Source of the DNA: Maylandia zebra
Taxonomy: Eukaryota; Chordata; Actinopteri; Cichliformes; Cichlidae
DNA: 64,000 nt
Assembly: GCF_041146795.1 (NCBI RefSeq)
Contig: NC_135170.1
Location: 22,562,033 to 22,626,032, forward strand
Direction: 5' to 3'
A program made the position numbers and the translations under genes. Positions 13,037-24,815 of the stretch are shown in pieces. Under the pieces are notes generated by a model. That model worked only from the letters and a program-made list of their open reading frames with translations, searched no databases and was not told where the DNA came from. Numbering within the stretch: position 1 is the stretch's first letter; the number at the start of each line of letters is the position of its first letter.

Positions 13037-13557
13037 TGTTAAGGTTCAAATATTGAGGAAGGAGAGTACAAACAACCATGGTCCAGAAGATCTTGGTCAA
13101 ACAATTGATTTTAATGAATACACGCGTGGGAAGACCAGTTCCGTTCGCAGACAGGGCTGATCTTCGACTTAATCAAAGCATACACAGATTTTTATAGCAT
13201 CAGGGTTTGAATTAATGACGCCCCTTCATACGTCACAGACAGAATATATACATACGTCAAATCAAAACCACAATGACTTTTAACACGGTTTTTAAAAGAA
13301 CATTGTCTTCTATCTCGTCTGGAACACGAGCCCCACATCCTGCCAGACGCTGTTCCTCTTTCTTGCAGAGACAACAAGAAACTGTTCCTCTTTCACAGTT
13401 GCGAGTAAACATAACTAACCTCTCACCTATAAATGATTCCCTCTGAGTGTGTGTGTGTGTGTGTGTATGTGTATATGTCGTCCTCAAATGCTCTCTCATC
13501 TCACCCGTTGCACTTCTGACCTTTCACCAGAACAGAGGCTCATCCTTATGTGTAACA
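13037..13557 (-). mobile_element. Probable solo LTR
   Basis: On the minus strand it begins TGTTACACA and ends CCTTAACA, so it has TGTTA...TAACA ends. It has a TATA-like CTATAAAAATC about two thirds along (13186-13196) followed by an R-like region. Length 521 bp suits an LTR. It contains a short GT/CA tract near 13446-13465. No flanking duplication was found, so the ends may be slightly off. No internal retroviral genes adjoin. Confidence 0.45.
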
Positions 13558-13760
13558 ACCTAATTGAAACTATATGTACTATATTGAATAAATGTTTTAA
13601 TCAAGAACCTCTACTAAAAGCTTAATAAAAGGATATAAAAGTATACCAGGCAATTTGAATAACCTAGTTATTCAAATAGCCTCATCTAACCAGCTCCTCA
13701 GAATAACCTGCGCTTAGATTCTGCTTTCTGTTTCAGTTCTGCAAAGCCTGCATATCCTGT

Positions 13761-14765
13761 CAGAATCAGAATCAGAATACTTTATTGATCCCTGGGGGAA
13801 ATTATTTTTTGTTACAGTGCTCCATTATAAACCAACATTAAGACAAGACAGACAATACACTAACTAAGAATAGTACAATATATACATATACATACATACA
13901 TACATAAGTCACTCATAAATAAATAGCTGAAAAAGAAACATGTGTAGTTATAGCAGCAAACAGTGTGTTAAGTGGATGCGTTGTACAGGGAGATGGCCAC
14001 AGGCAGGAAAGATTTCCTGTGTGGTTCAGTGGTGCTTTTCGGTAATCTCAGTCTCTCACTGAACGTGCTCCTGTGACTGACCGGCATGTCATGGAGTGGG
14101 TGGGAGGTGTTATCCAACATTGTCTTTATCTTGGACAGCATCCGCCTCTCCGACACCACCTTGAGGGAGTCCAGCTCCATCCCCACAACATTGCTGGCCT
14201 TACGGATTAGTTTATTGAGTCTGTTGGCATCTGCGACCCTCAGCCTGCTCCCCCAGCATGCAACAGCATAGAGGATCCCACTGGCCACAACAGACTCATA
14301 GAAAATCCTCAGCATTTTCTGGCAGATGCTGAAGGACCTCAGTCGCCTCAAAAAATAGAGACGACTCTGGCCCTTCCTGTAAAGTGCTGTGGTGTTTTTA
14401 GCCCAGTCCAGTTTATTGTCAATATAGTCCTCCACAATGTCAACACTGACCCCCTGGATTGAAACAGGGGTCAAGTGTTTCCTGGTCTTCCTGAAGTCCA
14501 CGATCAGTTCCTTGGTCTTTGCCACGTTGAGCTGCAGATGATTCTGCTCACACCACGTGACAAAGGAGTCGACCACAGCCCGATACTCTGTCTCATCATC
14601 CCTGCTGATGCATCCAACCACCGCAGAGTCATCAGAAAACTTCTGAAGATGGCAGGTCTCTGTGCAGTGGCTGAAGTCTGTGGTGTAGAGGGTGAAGAGG
14701 AAGGGGGAGAGGACAGTCCCCTGTGGTGCCCCTGTCCTCTCCCCCTTCCTCTTCACCCTCTACAC
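13761..14765 (-). mobile_element. 5'-truncated L2/CR1-like LINE with snap-back 5' end
   Basis: The 3' end shows the fish L2-type tail (complement of CAGAATCAGAATACTTTATT). The minus-strand frame 13968-14756 (about 262 codons) covers reverse-transcriptase motifs GAPQGTVLSPFLF and FSDDSAVVG (the catalytic FADD variant), then the thumb and C-terminal region. The 5' end folds back: 14683-14716 and 14732-14765 are perfect 34-nt inverted repeats with a 15-nt loop. The frame is open but lacks the endonuclease and the RT N-terminus. Confidence 0.8.
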
Positions 14766-15044
14766 AGCCTCTGTCAGCCTGTGGCTTAGTCTTTCTGAAA
14801 GACACACACACTGTTTAAACATCTGAATGCAATATCAATGCTGCAGATTATATTATTAATGCAATAGTAATGTTGATGATTATTAACAATAGCAGTAAAA
14901 TAGTTTCCCTGCTCTCCACAATATCACCCTGGGAGAGAGATACTCCCTACAAGTTATGACAAAATTTGATTCGATTTGATTGATGACCCTAATCACGACC
15001 TTTTGACCTCCCCCCTCCCCCCCCCGGAAGTGTGTAATTTGATC

Positions 15045-15175
15045 CCCTAAGCGTGACGAATTGCATCCGGAGAAGGGAGGGGGAAACCCCGGAAGCGCGC
15101 CACCTGCCCCTAAGCGTGACGAATTGCATCCGGCGAAGGGAGGGGGAATTTGATCCCCTAAGCGCGCCACCACCA
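15045..15175. repeat. Short GC-rich tandem repeat, about 2 units of 63 bp
   Basis: The block CCTAAGCGTGACGAATTGCA followed by a TCCGG.GAAGGGAGGGGGAA segment occurs twice (starting about 15047 and 15110), with related CCTAAGCG pieces at both sides. It is locally GC-rich against the AT-rich surroundings and lies just outside the L1 3' end. Confidence 0.6.
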
Positions 15176-15475
15176 CAGGAACGCAGCCCAGCAGCGTTCC
15201 TGTGTACTTGGACGGCGAAGAGATCTGCTCTCCCGAGGCCGCTAGCATGGGAGGCAGCAGCAGCGAGTGTTTTTTTTATTTTTTTATTTTTTTTTAACTT
15301 TATTTATCACATTATAGACATACAGTCAGGTAAAACAGGGATCACATAAAAGATAACATTGTGGTAGTACAATGAGGAACAGAAAGAGTGACAAAGACAG
15401 TAAGACAAAAGTGAGTACAAAAAATAAAATAAATCAAGGGGAACATAAATAAACAAAAGTTTGCAAGAGCCAAAA

Positions 15476-18400
15476 TCAAGTTAGCAGTTTCAATCGGTTA
15501 CAGATGTTAACAGTCTTGAGAGCCTTAGTGTTTTTTGATGAGGAGATTGTCCTTATATATTGTGCAAGTTCCATTTTTAATACAAGAAGTTCAGGCTTTC
15601 TGCCGAGGACTTTGCTTTTGTGTATATGAAATTTTGCCAAAAATAAAACCAAATTTATAAAAAAGAAAGCATCATTGTCCTTGTCTTTAAAATTATAATA
15701 GCCAAAGATAACATCCTTATAGTACAGTTGAAGATTAGGGAGAACAAAGTCAGTAATAAACTTGTGGAAATCCTTCCAGAATTTACACGTAAATTTACAC
15801 GACCAAAACAGATGAGAAACTGTTTCAGGTTGCTCTTGACAGAAAGTACAATTTACATTTATTTCAGCCATAAATTTGGACAAATATTGTTTGGTAGGGT
15901 AAAACTTATGAATCAACTTAAAAGAAATCTCTTTAATTTTGTTTGTCAAGAAAAACCTTTGTGGTAAAGTCCAAACTTTTTTACATTCAATATCTGTTAC
16001 AAAATTGGCCCAATAAAATATGGCTGATGGAACAGAGACCATTGCATCCTGAAAGAGAGATCTTATTTTGGTATTTATAGACTTATGAGAGGAAAAGCAA
16101 ACATTGCCAAGAGAAGAATGTAACACATCCGGGGGAGTGACCTGTAGTGGAGCACTGTGGGAGCATCTGTGTAACATGGACAGACCAGATGGGATGGCAT
16201 CGAACACTATTGAGAATTCTTTAGGCGTTATCGGTACATTGTATCTCCTGAGGAACTCAGAGTAATTATAAAAGAGTCCATCTTCTCTAAATAACTGACT
16301 AACCAAGATTATTCCATTACTAAACCAGTTATTTAAAAAAAGAGTTTTATTTTTATAAATAATATTGCAGTTATTCCAAATAAAACAGTTTTGTGGAGAG
16401 AAATTGTGTTTGTAAATCAGCGCCCATGCCAAAAGAATTTGTTGATGAAAGTGAGAAAGTTTCAGTGGTATTTTTGGAATACTGTAATTGCAGAGCAGTA
16501 GGAAGTTAAGGCCGCCTAAATGAGAGAACACATGATGTGAGATAAAGTTCCAGATAGAAGTGGGATTTTTTAAATACTTTTTAATCCAGTTTATTTTAAA
16601 GGTGTTGTTAAGAGCACCGAAATCAATAAAATTTATACCTCCTTTATCATATGAATTTAAAGCTACTGATTTACGCAAGTAGTGAGTTTTATTTTTCCAT
16701 AAAAAATTGTATAATAATTTGTTAATTGACTTACAGGTTGTATTATCAACATGTAGTGACTGGGCAGCGTAGGTTAGACGGGAGATACCTTCAGCCTTCG
16801 ATAGCAGAACTCTACCCTTCAATGACAGGTCTCGCTGTAGCCAATGATTAAAGATTTTTTGGGATTTATCTATAATAGGAATGAAGTTTGTGGAGCATCT
16901 GGATTGCTCATTTTTTATTATTTGAATTCCAAGGTATCTTACAGAGTTTCTTACAGGTATTCCATGAATTGAAGTTGCTGAACAACTTTTAACTGGTAAA
17001 AGTTCACATTTATGCAGGTTGAGTGAAAGTCCGGAGGCTTTAGAGAATGGCTGTATATTGTTGATGGCCACTGAAACTTGCGAGGCGTCTCTGAGGAAGA
17101 GAGCTGTATCGTCTGCCAGCTGACTTATGAGTATTTCTCTGTTAGCAATGACCAGGCCTTTTAAAGAACTGAGTTTGATATGCGAATTAAGGAGTTGCAC
17201 AGAAAGAAGGAATAAATATACGGATAGGGGGCAACCCTGCCTCACTCCACGCTTTAGAGAAAATCTTGGGGAAGTACCAGTGGCAAGCTTTATGGAGCTG
17301 TTACTATTGGAATACAGTGTCCGAACGGCATTACAGAAGGACTGACCAAACCCAAATTTATTTAAAGCAGTAAAAATAAACTCATGCTCTAAGGAGTCGA
17401 ACGCCTTGTAGAAATCTAAAAAAAGAATAAGACTATCATCCTGTACAAGTTCTGGGTAATCTATTATGTCTAGAATTAATCTTATGTTGTTTGAGATATG
17501 ACGATTCCGCATGAAACCAGACTGACTCTCATCAATAACTTTATCTAATACAGGTTTCATTCTATTAGCCAGAATTTGTGCCAATATCTTATAATCATTA
17601 TTCAGTAAAGAGATTGGTTGCCAATTGTCTAAGAGCAAAGGATCCTTTCCTGGTTTTGGAATGAGGGTGATCAAACCTTGACATAAAGTGGGAGGGAGTG
17701 TACCTCTATCCATACTTTCCTTAAAAACTTCTAAAAGAAACGGGGCTAAACTGTCAGCGAACTGTTTGTAAAACTCGGCAGTAAGGCCGTCAGTTCCAGG
17801 TGATTTGTTAAACTTCAGATGTTTTATAGCATCTGCAACCTCAATCAAAGAAATCGATCTGTCGCAAAGCTGACTATCCTCCTCATTCAGCTGAGTGATT
17901 TTGTCTAAAGAATTTTAAAAAGTCAGACAAGCTTCAGGGCAATAACTAGAAGAATAAAGTTTGCAATAAAAGTTTGAACAATATTTTGCTATGGTATCCT
18001 TATCATTAGAAATTGTCCCATTAATATTTAGTTGTAGGATGGAGTTGGTGTTAGATTGATGCTTTTCAAGTCTGAAAAAAATAGGCTGAATTCTGCTCTC
18101 CTTCTTCGAGCCATTTCCTGCGAGACCGAATAAATGCTCCGTCAGCTTTGCGTTTGTAAATCTCATCTAACTTATGCTGCAGGTCAACCAGTTTTATCTT
18201 ATCAGATTCACTGAGGGTGCCTATTGGTTTGGAAGTAAGGCATGTGATCTCTTGTATCACTTGCGTCTCATCAGATCTTCTTTTTTTTGCTAAATCACTG
18301 CTATATTTTCTAAAGAATTTTCCAATTTCATATTTCAAAAGTTCCCAGTTACTACAAAATGTATTATCTGTGAGAGCTTTACTCCAATAAAGTTTAATGA

Positions 18401-19730
18401 ATCTCTGAACTTCACAAATCACTTCTTTATGCTCAAGAATGGTACTATTTAACTTCCAGTAAGAGGTTTTAGTGATTAGGGAGGATGACAACGGGATTGA
18501 TAAGTTAACCATTTTGTGGTCTGAGAGTGGTGTAGGATAAATATCCGTTTTAACTTTTTCTAAATCTTTTGAGATAAGCCAAAAATCGATATGTGAGTGT
18601 CTGGTTTGAGACTTATTGCACCATGTATAAGCTATCTGAGACGAATGAGAATCCCTCCAAGAATCGACTAAGTTGAATCTTTGTGCAAACAGTCTTATGA
18701 ATGAGTTAGAGTCTGAACTTCTAGAAGGCCATCTGTCTAAATAGCTGTTAAACACTGTATTAACTCATTCACTGCCAGCCATTTTCAAATCAGGTAACTC
18801 CCCACTGCCAGGGTTTTTGAGCATTTTTACTCATTTTTGAAGAGCCACAGAAAACTGTGTGTTATGATCATATAAACGCTGAACCTACCAAAATGAAGAA
18901 CAGACTCTCTTCTTTCATCCAAAAAAAAAGCTTGTTTCTACCATTTTCCATTCTTTAGTAATCAGCTATAGAAGAGAGGTGGGTTCCACCAAAAATGCCT
19001 GTTTTGACCAAAAAAAGGGAGAAAACAAACTCTTTGTGAAAAATACATTTCAAGCAGAAAAGTGCCTTTGACACTAATATTTCTTGCTTTGTGACACCTC
19101 TAACATATAAAATAGTTTTTCCTTCTATAAAACAGAAATAACACTGAGAAAGGTTATGTTTTATCAAAACAATTTATTTACGAATATATGAAACAATAAA
19201 ATTCACTGACAAGCTGCCCGAGGTTGTATTCTAGCCCCTCCCATTGAAAAACGTAATTGACGTCTATAGACGTCAATGGCAGTGAATGAGTTAAAGTCTC
19301 CACCAAAAATAATAAAAGAATTGGGATATTTAGATAACCAGCGCAGTAGGCGCTCCTCCAACCTATCAAAATATAGTTTATTCTCCCTCTGACAGTTAAA
19401 ACCATACACATTGACTAAAACATAGATAGAGTGTGCAGCCTCAACTATTAGAAAAATGTAATGACCATCTTTATCTATGTCAGAATTCAAGATTTTACCA
19501 TTAAATCTTCCTTTAAGTATGCAGACACCAGCAGCATGCTCTGTACCATGGGACATCCACAGATCATCTCCCCATTGCGATCTCCAAAATGTTTTTTCTT
19601 GTTCTGTTGAGTGAGACTCTTGTATAAAACAGAAATCTGAATTGAACTGCTTGCAAAACAAAAAAATAGCCTTACGTTTAACATTGTTTCTTAAACCTCT
19701 TGCATTTAAAGAAATAACAGACAAAGACAT
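15476..19730 (-). pseudogene. L1 ORF2 (endonuclease-reverse transcriptase), broken
   Basis: Starts MSLSVISLNARGLRNN, the N-terminus of an APE-type endonuclease, with FCFIQESH and GGDFN motifs. Right after GDFN a piggyBac MITE (18760-19294) interrupts; the frame resumes as TVFNSYLDRWPS. A one-base excess in a T-run near 18083 shifts the frame, and a TAA stop lies near 17914. From 17848 to 15476, 790 codons are open: RT blocks FNKSPGTDGLTAEFYKQF, LFLDFYKAFDSLEH, GVRQGCPLS and LADDTALFL, and a C-terminal CTFCQ...HLFWSC zinc-knuckle-like region. The copy cannot make full-length protein. Confidence 0.85.
18760..19294. mobile_element. piggyBac-type MITE inside L1 ORF2
   Basis: Flanked by TTAA at 18760-18763 and 19291-19294. 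Terminal inverted repeats are CTCATTCACTGCCA and TGGCAGTGAATGAG. Removing the element with one TTAA joins the L1 codons exactly (GDFN | TVFN). No transposase coding is seen. Confidence 0.9.
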
Positions 19731-20278
19731 AAAGATAGTAACAAAAATTAAAAGTGACAAATAAGAAAAAGCTTAGACCAAGTAAATGAAGAACAGTTGA
19801 ATTGGGAACCTGGTCACTTAAGAGAGTCCTATATAAGATGAGAACTGCAACCCCTGAGTAAGGAAATTGTGAACTTGAATAATAATAGCAATACAATAGC
19901 CTAAAACAAAACCAATGTGGTAAAAAATAAATAAATAAAATAAATAAATGCTTCACATATGAGCATTGAAAGGGAGCTTAATAGAAATTTTCTTGCTCCA
20001 TTTAAATCACTAATTATTCAAAAAAAGAATTAAAAAAAACAAACAAACAAAAAAAATAAAATAAAAAGAAGCTTATCCAGCTTGCTCATAACATTTTCAG
20101 CAAAAATATTGCAGCCAAACTGAAGACCAATAAACTTATAACAAATAAACTGCATCAGTTTAACTCTGATCGTTTTACGAGTCCAACAACAAAGACAAAC
20201 AAACAAAAAAAGAACGGCAGTGAAACCAAGTTAATCTTAAGATACTTCAGTTTTCACCTCAAAATACCTTGGATCAAG

Positions 20279-21259
20279 TTATAGGGGTGGAAAAATCTCT
20301 TTTCCCTCCACGAATGCACGACCTCCTACGAAGAACGCCAGCTTGTTTTCTTTGCGCGCAGCTTCCACAGACGGCCAAAGTCTGTTTCTTCGGGCGCGGT
20401 CGTCAGGAGACAGATCCTCAGCCAGCTTTAGGTTGTTACCTTTCAGGTAGGTGGATTTCTTAGCAGCGTGCCAGACAGCATCGCGGTAGATCCTGGATGT
20501 AAACTGAATGATGATTCCCCTGGGTTGGTCGTTATTGGACTTCTTGGGACCGATGCGGTGGACGGTGTCAACGACGTCGGGGAATTTATCTTGCATCTCC
20601 GGTAGGACTGATCTACAGACTTTGAGTACCTCCTGCCGCACGTCCTGCTTGTCCCTCTCGGTCAGACCGTAGAGCTTCAGATTCCAACGGCGTGAATAGC
20701 TCTCCAGGTGAGAGATGCGCTTTTCCTGTGCTTCAGCGATAGCTTTATATTTTTCGAGCTGTGCCTCAACACTGACAACTCTGCTCTTCATATCATTTAA
20801 CTCAGCACAGACAGCATCAAATGACTCCTTAACAGCTGTGATATGTTCAGTGTTCTCTTGGACAGCTTTTTTCATCTCGGAGATGGCTATGGAGTTGTCA
20901 CTCACCATTTTTTCAAGAGTGTCCGACCTCGAGTTAATCAACATGGTAAGTGATGAGAGCTGGGAGAGAACCGTAGATGTCTCCGTATCCGCAATTTTTC
21001 TTAGCTTACCAGCGGGAGAGGCGCATGGAGTGATAGGGAGAGGGGGAAACTCTTCTTCCATCCGTGAATACTGAAGCGGTTCGGAAACTGCCTCCAAATA
21101 GTCGTGCATGGAGTCGATGAGAGTATTTTTAGTGTCGGCGGGCATCTCAGTGGCAAGAGAAGACTGAGCAGCTTGGCTAACATTAGCAAGCTTGCTAACG
21201 GAGCCGCTGTTAGCATGTAACTTCTTAGAATCGGTCTTTCTCTTCTCGGGTTTGCTCAT
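20279..21259 (-). CDS. L1 ORF1p, RNA-binding coiled-coil protein (open)
   Basis: 326 codons, intact. The basic N-terminus (KPEKRKTDSKK) and a linker are followed by a heptad-rich coiled coil about residues 100-190. The RRM-like core contains SYSRRWNLKLYGLTE, and the C-terminal domain contains HRIGPKKSNNDQPRGIIIQF and LAEDLSPDDRARRNRLWP. This is the transposase_22 (L1 ORF1p) arrangement: a trimeric nucleic-acid chaperone that coats L1 RNA. It precedes ORF2 by about 500 bases. Confidence 0.85.
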   Translation of the reverse strand: MSKPEKRKTDSKKLHANSGSVSKLANVSQAAQSSLATEMPADTKNTLIDSMHDYLEAVSEPLQYSRMEEEFPPLPITPCASPAGKLRKIADTETSTVLSQLSSLTMLINSRSDTLEKMVSDNSIAISEMKKAVQENTEHITAVKESFDAVCAELNDMKSRVVSVEAQLEKYKAIAEAQEKRISHLESYSRRWNLKLYGLTERDKQDVRQEVLKVCRSVLPEMQDKFPDVVDTVHRIGPKKSNNDQPRGIIIQFTSRIYRDAVWHAAKKSTYLKGNNLKLAEDLSPDDRARRNRLWPSVEAARKENKLAFFVGGRAFVEGKEIFPPL

Positions 21260-21560
21260 TTTGGTTCACAAATAGATACCAAAATGAGAAGTAAAGGATG
21301 ACTATTGCGTAGGCGTAAATAAAGTCTCTGTTCACTGTGTGTAATATATATTTAAAAAAGGCCAGGTTCGCAGAGCTCAGCGAAACGTGACTGCTCAGAG
21401 CGCCATCTTGGGGGTCTCGCGGCTAATGCTCGATAATGCAACATATTGTTTACCTTCGGTTTTAAAACTTTTTTCTCCGCAGTTCTCCTGGTATGCGGAG
21501 ACGAAAATAACGTCGTCTTCTTGTTCTTCTTTTCGCTGCGGCGGAGGTTCTGCGGGGAGG

Positions 21561-21629
21561 ATGGCGTCTAAATCGCCTCGGAAAACGGCCGGATTTATGC
21601 TGCTACTCACCGCGCTATCGATAGCTTCT
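21561..21629 (+). CDS. Exon-like start with signal-peptide character
   Basis: ATG at 21561 in a good context (GGGGAGGATGG) gives MASKSPRKTAGF followed by a hydrophobic MLLLTALSIAS. It ends at a consensus donor TCT|GTAAGT (21630). This resembles a first coding exon for a secreted or membrane protein. The region is mildly CpG-rich. No downstream exon was recognised within the window, so the gene is unproven and unidentified. Confidence 0.35.
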
Positions 21630-21819
21630 GTAAGTAACAGAGTTTCGTTAAAAAAAAAAAAGTCTATCTAAACTTATTTAAAAAATTATATATACTTATT
21701 TAATCGCACCGTAGTCCACTTGCGTGAAATCATTGATGTAGAAATCTAAAAGAAAGTAATCAAATTATTGACATCTCTGTTGATATATAATTTAAAGTCG
21801 TAAAGAAAAAAAGACTTAC

Positions 21820-21898
21820 CGGGGTGAGGTACGAATACTTCTGGCGAGATGGCCCTGGCGCTCTGATCGGCGGTGTTGTTTGAACGGAATGCTGACAT
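21820..21898 (-). CDS. Exon-like start on the opposite strand
   Basis: ATG at 21898 starts MSAFRSNNTADQSARAISPE and runs to HPG, ending at donor CCCG|GTAAGT. The frame is open upstream of the ATG for several codons. It is convergent with the plus-strand candidate 190 bases away, and transcription from it would run into the L1 promoter end. No further exon or homology recognised. Confidence 0.3.
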
Positions 21899-21899
21899 A

Positions 21900-22057
21900 A
21901 TATTCTCGGATTCTTCCTCGCGATTGGTAGAACTCTCACAGTAGGGTTTGAGCAGATAATGGCTCTTTTAACTCCCCTGTCTCATTTTATCCTCGTCTAG
22001 AGAGGCATCTGTTTTTCGCATCTTTCTCCTGACAATATTGTCAGTTAGAGAGGGTTT

Positions 22058-22105
<48 letters not shown>

Positions 22106-22527
22106 CGGGAGAGTTGGGGTGTCCAATTTCCTTTTTTTTTTTGGGAGGGCTGTCTGTTTTCCACATTCTGCAACGGTAAAATACGACTTAGAGGCGGATA
22201 TTTGTTTTACTTTATGGGCAACAGTTGTTCTTGCTCGCCTCCTGTTGACAAAACTCACCTCATGGTTTAAACTTGACTCTGAGAAAAAAAACTCTTTCCC
22301 ACAGAGGGGGGTGCTTTAATAAACTTATTCGAATATGAGCTTTTTTTTCCCACTAAGGCTTATTTTATGGGGAGATGTACGAAATTATTTACCGGGTTAC
22401 AAGCAATGATAATATCGGCTGTTGACTCCTCAGCGTCATCATTTTCATTTTCTGTCTATTGAGAAAACCCATTGTAAAAGTAATGAAGAAAAAAACTCTA
22501 CCGCTGTCTCATTCCTCCTTGACCCGC

Positions 22528-22585
<58 letters not shown>

Positions 22586-23245
22586 AAGATCGCCTGTCAC
22601 GGCAATTATGGTTTGTTTTTCAGTCCCTTGTAAAAGGGACTCTCAAAAGGAAAAGTAGTATTCAAAGAAAAGTATTCACTAAGGGATATTTATTCATTTT
22701 TACACATACGGGGTAGGCAGCCTGTAGGTTACAAGCGGATAGAAAGTTCTTCTTTTCATCACAAGCTATGGTGTAGCCTAAAAATGCAATTTGTTGCTAG
22801 ACAGATCATCTTAAAGGTTTTTTACTGCGTCTGTATTATAGGAAAATAAAATACTATTAGAAAGAAACGGTTCTCTACAGGCAATAGGAAGTCACTCTTT
22901 TTTTCCCATTACAAGCGCCGGTGCAGCTTAAGAAAGTAAAATTACATCCGCTATTGTAAAAAAAAAAATAATACAGAGAAAATTGTCATAATATTGAAAC
23001 AGAATTCAAACTATGAGTTTGTGGAAAACTAACTGCCGCTCTGTCTCTCTATACAGCACAGAGTCAACTGCTGCTGCATCACCCCTATGCTTCAGGAACC
23101 CTCTCTGATCTCCCCCCAGCAACCATACCCCTCCCCTCATGCTTAAGGAACATGACGCATCAGGTCTGAAAATGACTAGACACTTCCGGAGTATTTCCGG
23201 TAGGGTCGCAAGGTCTGGATCGAGGCCTTCCATAGTAAATATGCT
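21900..23245. other. Spacer with two long GT microsatellites
   Basis: Contains (GT)n at about 22062-22101 and about 22530-22581. The frames across them encode only Cys-Val repeats. The rest is AT-rich with no recognisable domain. Confidence 0.6.
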
Positions 23246-23617
23246 GACTTCATTACAGTAATAGGCAAAATGAAATTCTCATCGTGCTCTTTAGATATAT
23301 TGCCTCTCTCTGTCTTGTCTGGGACTCTCACCATCATTGGTCCCACATTGTTATCCATCATCAACAGTACACTGAGGCAAGGTTTTGTTCCATCCTTTAA
23401 ACATGCTGAGGAAACTCCTCTTTTTTAAAATAAATAAATAAAAAAAACAAACAGAATCTAGATCCTTGCTCTACTAGTAATTATTGGGCTATTTCAAAAC
23501 TGCCATTTATAAGTAAATTACTGGAAAAAGTTCAGTTCAGGTCCTCACTATGCAGATTACAGATTTTTGTCCCTTTTCAATCTGGCTTTCAAAAGCAGCA
23601 CTCCACTTAGACCACTC

Positions 23618-23935
23618 TCTCGATGGACCCCCTAATGATCCTCTATCTAATCGCACGAGCCAAGGTGTGAAAATGGGTGTAGGTCACGAGGTTTCGGGTG
23701 AGCTCATTGTGAAACCTAGCCCCACCCTGTCATGTGATTTCCTGAGGTCAGATGGCCCAGGATGTGAGTGGGCGTTAAGGCGTCTGTGAAGGGATCTCAA
23801 CACTGGATTATAGATGGCAGACAGTTGGTGTCGTAAACCACCGCCTCTGTTCAAAGATGGTCGCTCACAGTGGACATAAATGGCATCTTTTACTCTTCTT
23901 TCAAACCATCTAGCTACAGTCGACAGGGGAACAAG
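23618..23935 (-). mobile_element. Penelope-like element C-terminal fragment
   Basis: The minus strand encodes FERRVKDAIYVHCERPSLNR then GGGLRHQLSAIYNPVLRSL, which I recognise as the end of the GIY-YIG endonuclease region of fish Penelope-like retroelements. It sits between two parts of the L2-like LINE. It lacks the reverse transcriptase. Confidence 0.65.
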
Positions 23936-24299
23936 GTTTGTAATGTACATGATTTAATTTGAGCAATCTGAAATGCATAATATGTATTGTATAGTTTAAT
24001 AGAAAACGGTTAGACTAGCATAACGAGTGGTTAAAATGGTGTTAATGGTGTTACTGATGCTGAAAAACTAGTTCATGTATTTATTACTTCCACGCTCGAC
24101 TACTGCAATTCATTATTACCAGGAAGTCCAAAAAACTTCCTGAAAAGCCTTCAGTTAATTCAAAATGCTGCAGCAAGAGTACTGACAGGGACTAGAAAGA
24201 GAGAGCATATTTCTCCTGCTTTGACTTCCCTTCATTGGCTTCCTGTTAAATCAAGAGTTGGATTCAAAATCCTGCTCCTCACATACAAGGTCTTAAATA

Positions 24300-24815
24300 A
24301 TCAGAATCAGAATACTTTATTAATCCCGAAGCAAATTAGGGTTACAGCAGGCAGCATGCTAATGGCGCATGCGCACTTACAAAGGAACCTTCTGACCAAC
24401 TTTACACAAACATCACATTGGGGAGACATGTCAGTAAGGTAGGCTGATAGGAAAAAAATCAACGAAAATACAAAACATGAGGTAAGAGGAGGAGAAAAAA
24501 AACTCCACTCAGACTGAGCTCCTAGTGGGAGAACAGTTTGATAACAGAAAAAACACCTCAGCACAAAAAGCACATGACACCATAGAAACACAAGACAAGC
24601 AACAGGGGCGGGTAAAGGGTAAGAGAGAGCCGGTGTAGACAGCGCATCCGGTCCTGCAGCATGTCTGCGCTGGTCCAGTTGACTGCCATCTTCCCTGGTA
24701 GGGCACAAGCATCGAAGGCGTTTGGAAAGTAATGCACACGAGACAAGACAAGGACATAGAGGCTAAGCAGGGAAGATAAGGGTAAGGAGGAGAGGAGAAA
24801 AGTGCGACCGCCTTC
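24300..24815 (-). mobile_element. LINE 3' tail nested in the L2-like LINE
   Basis: Begins ATCAGAATCAGAATACTTTA, the same type of 3' terminus as the 13761 element, and separates codons of the plus-strand LINE that are otherwise collinear (KVLNNQ | APSYLNDL). It contains no reverse-transcriptase motif, so it is heavily 5' truncated. Confidence 0.7.

Larger units (their letters stand above)
15270..21414 (-). mobile_element. Near full-length fish L1 retrotransposon
   Basis: Minus-strand element of about 6.1 kb including a 535-bp MITE. The 5' end near 21414 begins with CCCCAAGATGGCGC, a YY1-type motif typical of L1 promoters. ORF1 (20279-21259) is open. ORF2 (19730 down to 15476) has endonuclease, reverse transcriptase and C-terminal cysteine-containing region but is interrupted. 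The 3' end is an A-rich tail (T-run on the plus strand at 15270-15297). No clear target duplication was found. Confidence 0.85.

Noticed and set aside
13037-13557. A complete endogenous retrovirus
   Set aside because: Only one LTR-like unit is present, with no gag, pol or env adjoining and no paired LTR.
22038-22716. Frames rich in Cys-Val or His-Thr
   Set aside because: They are translations of GT/CA microsatellites.
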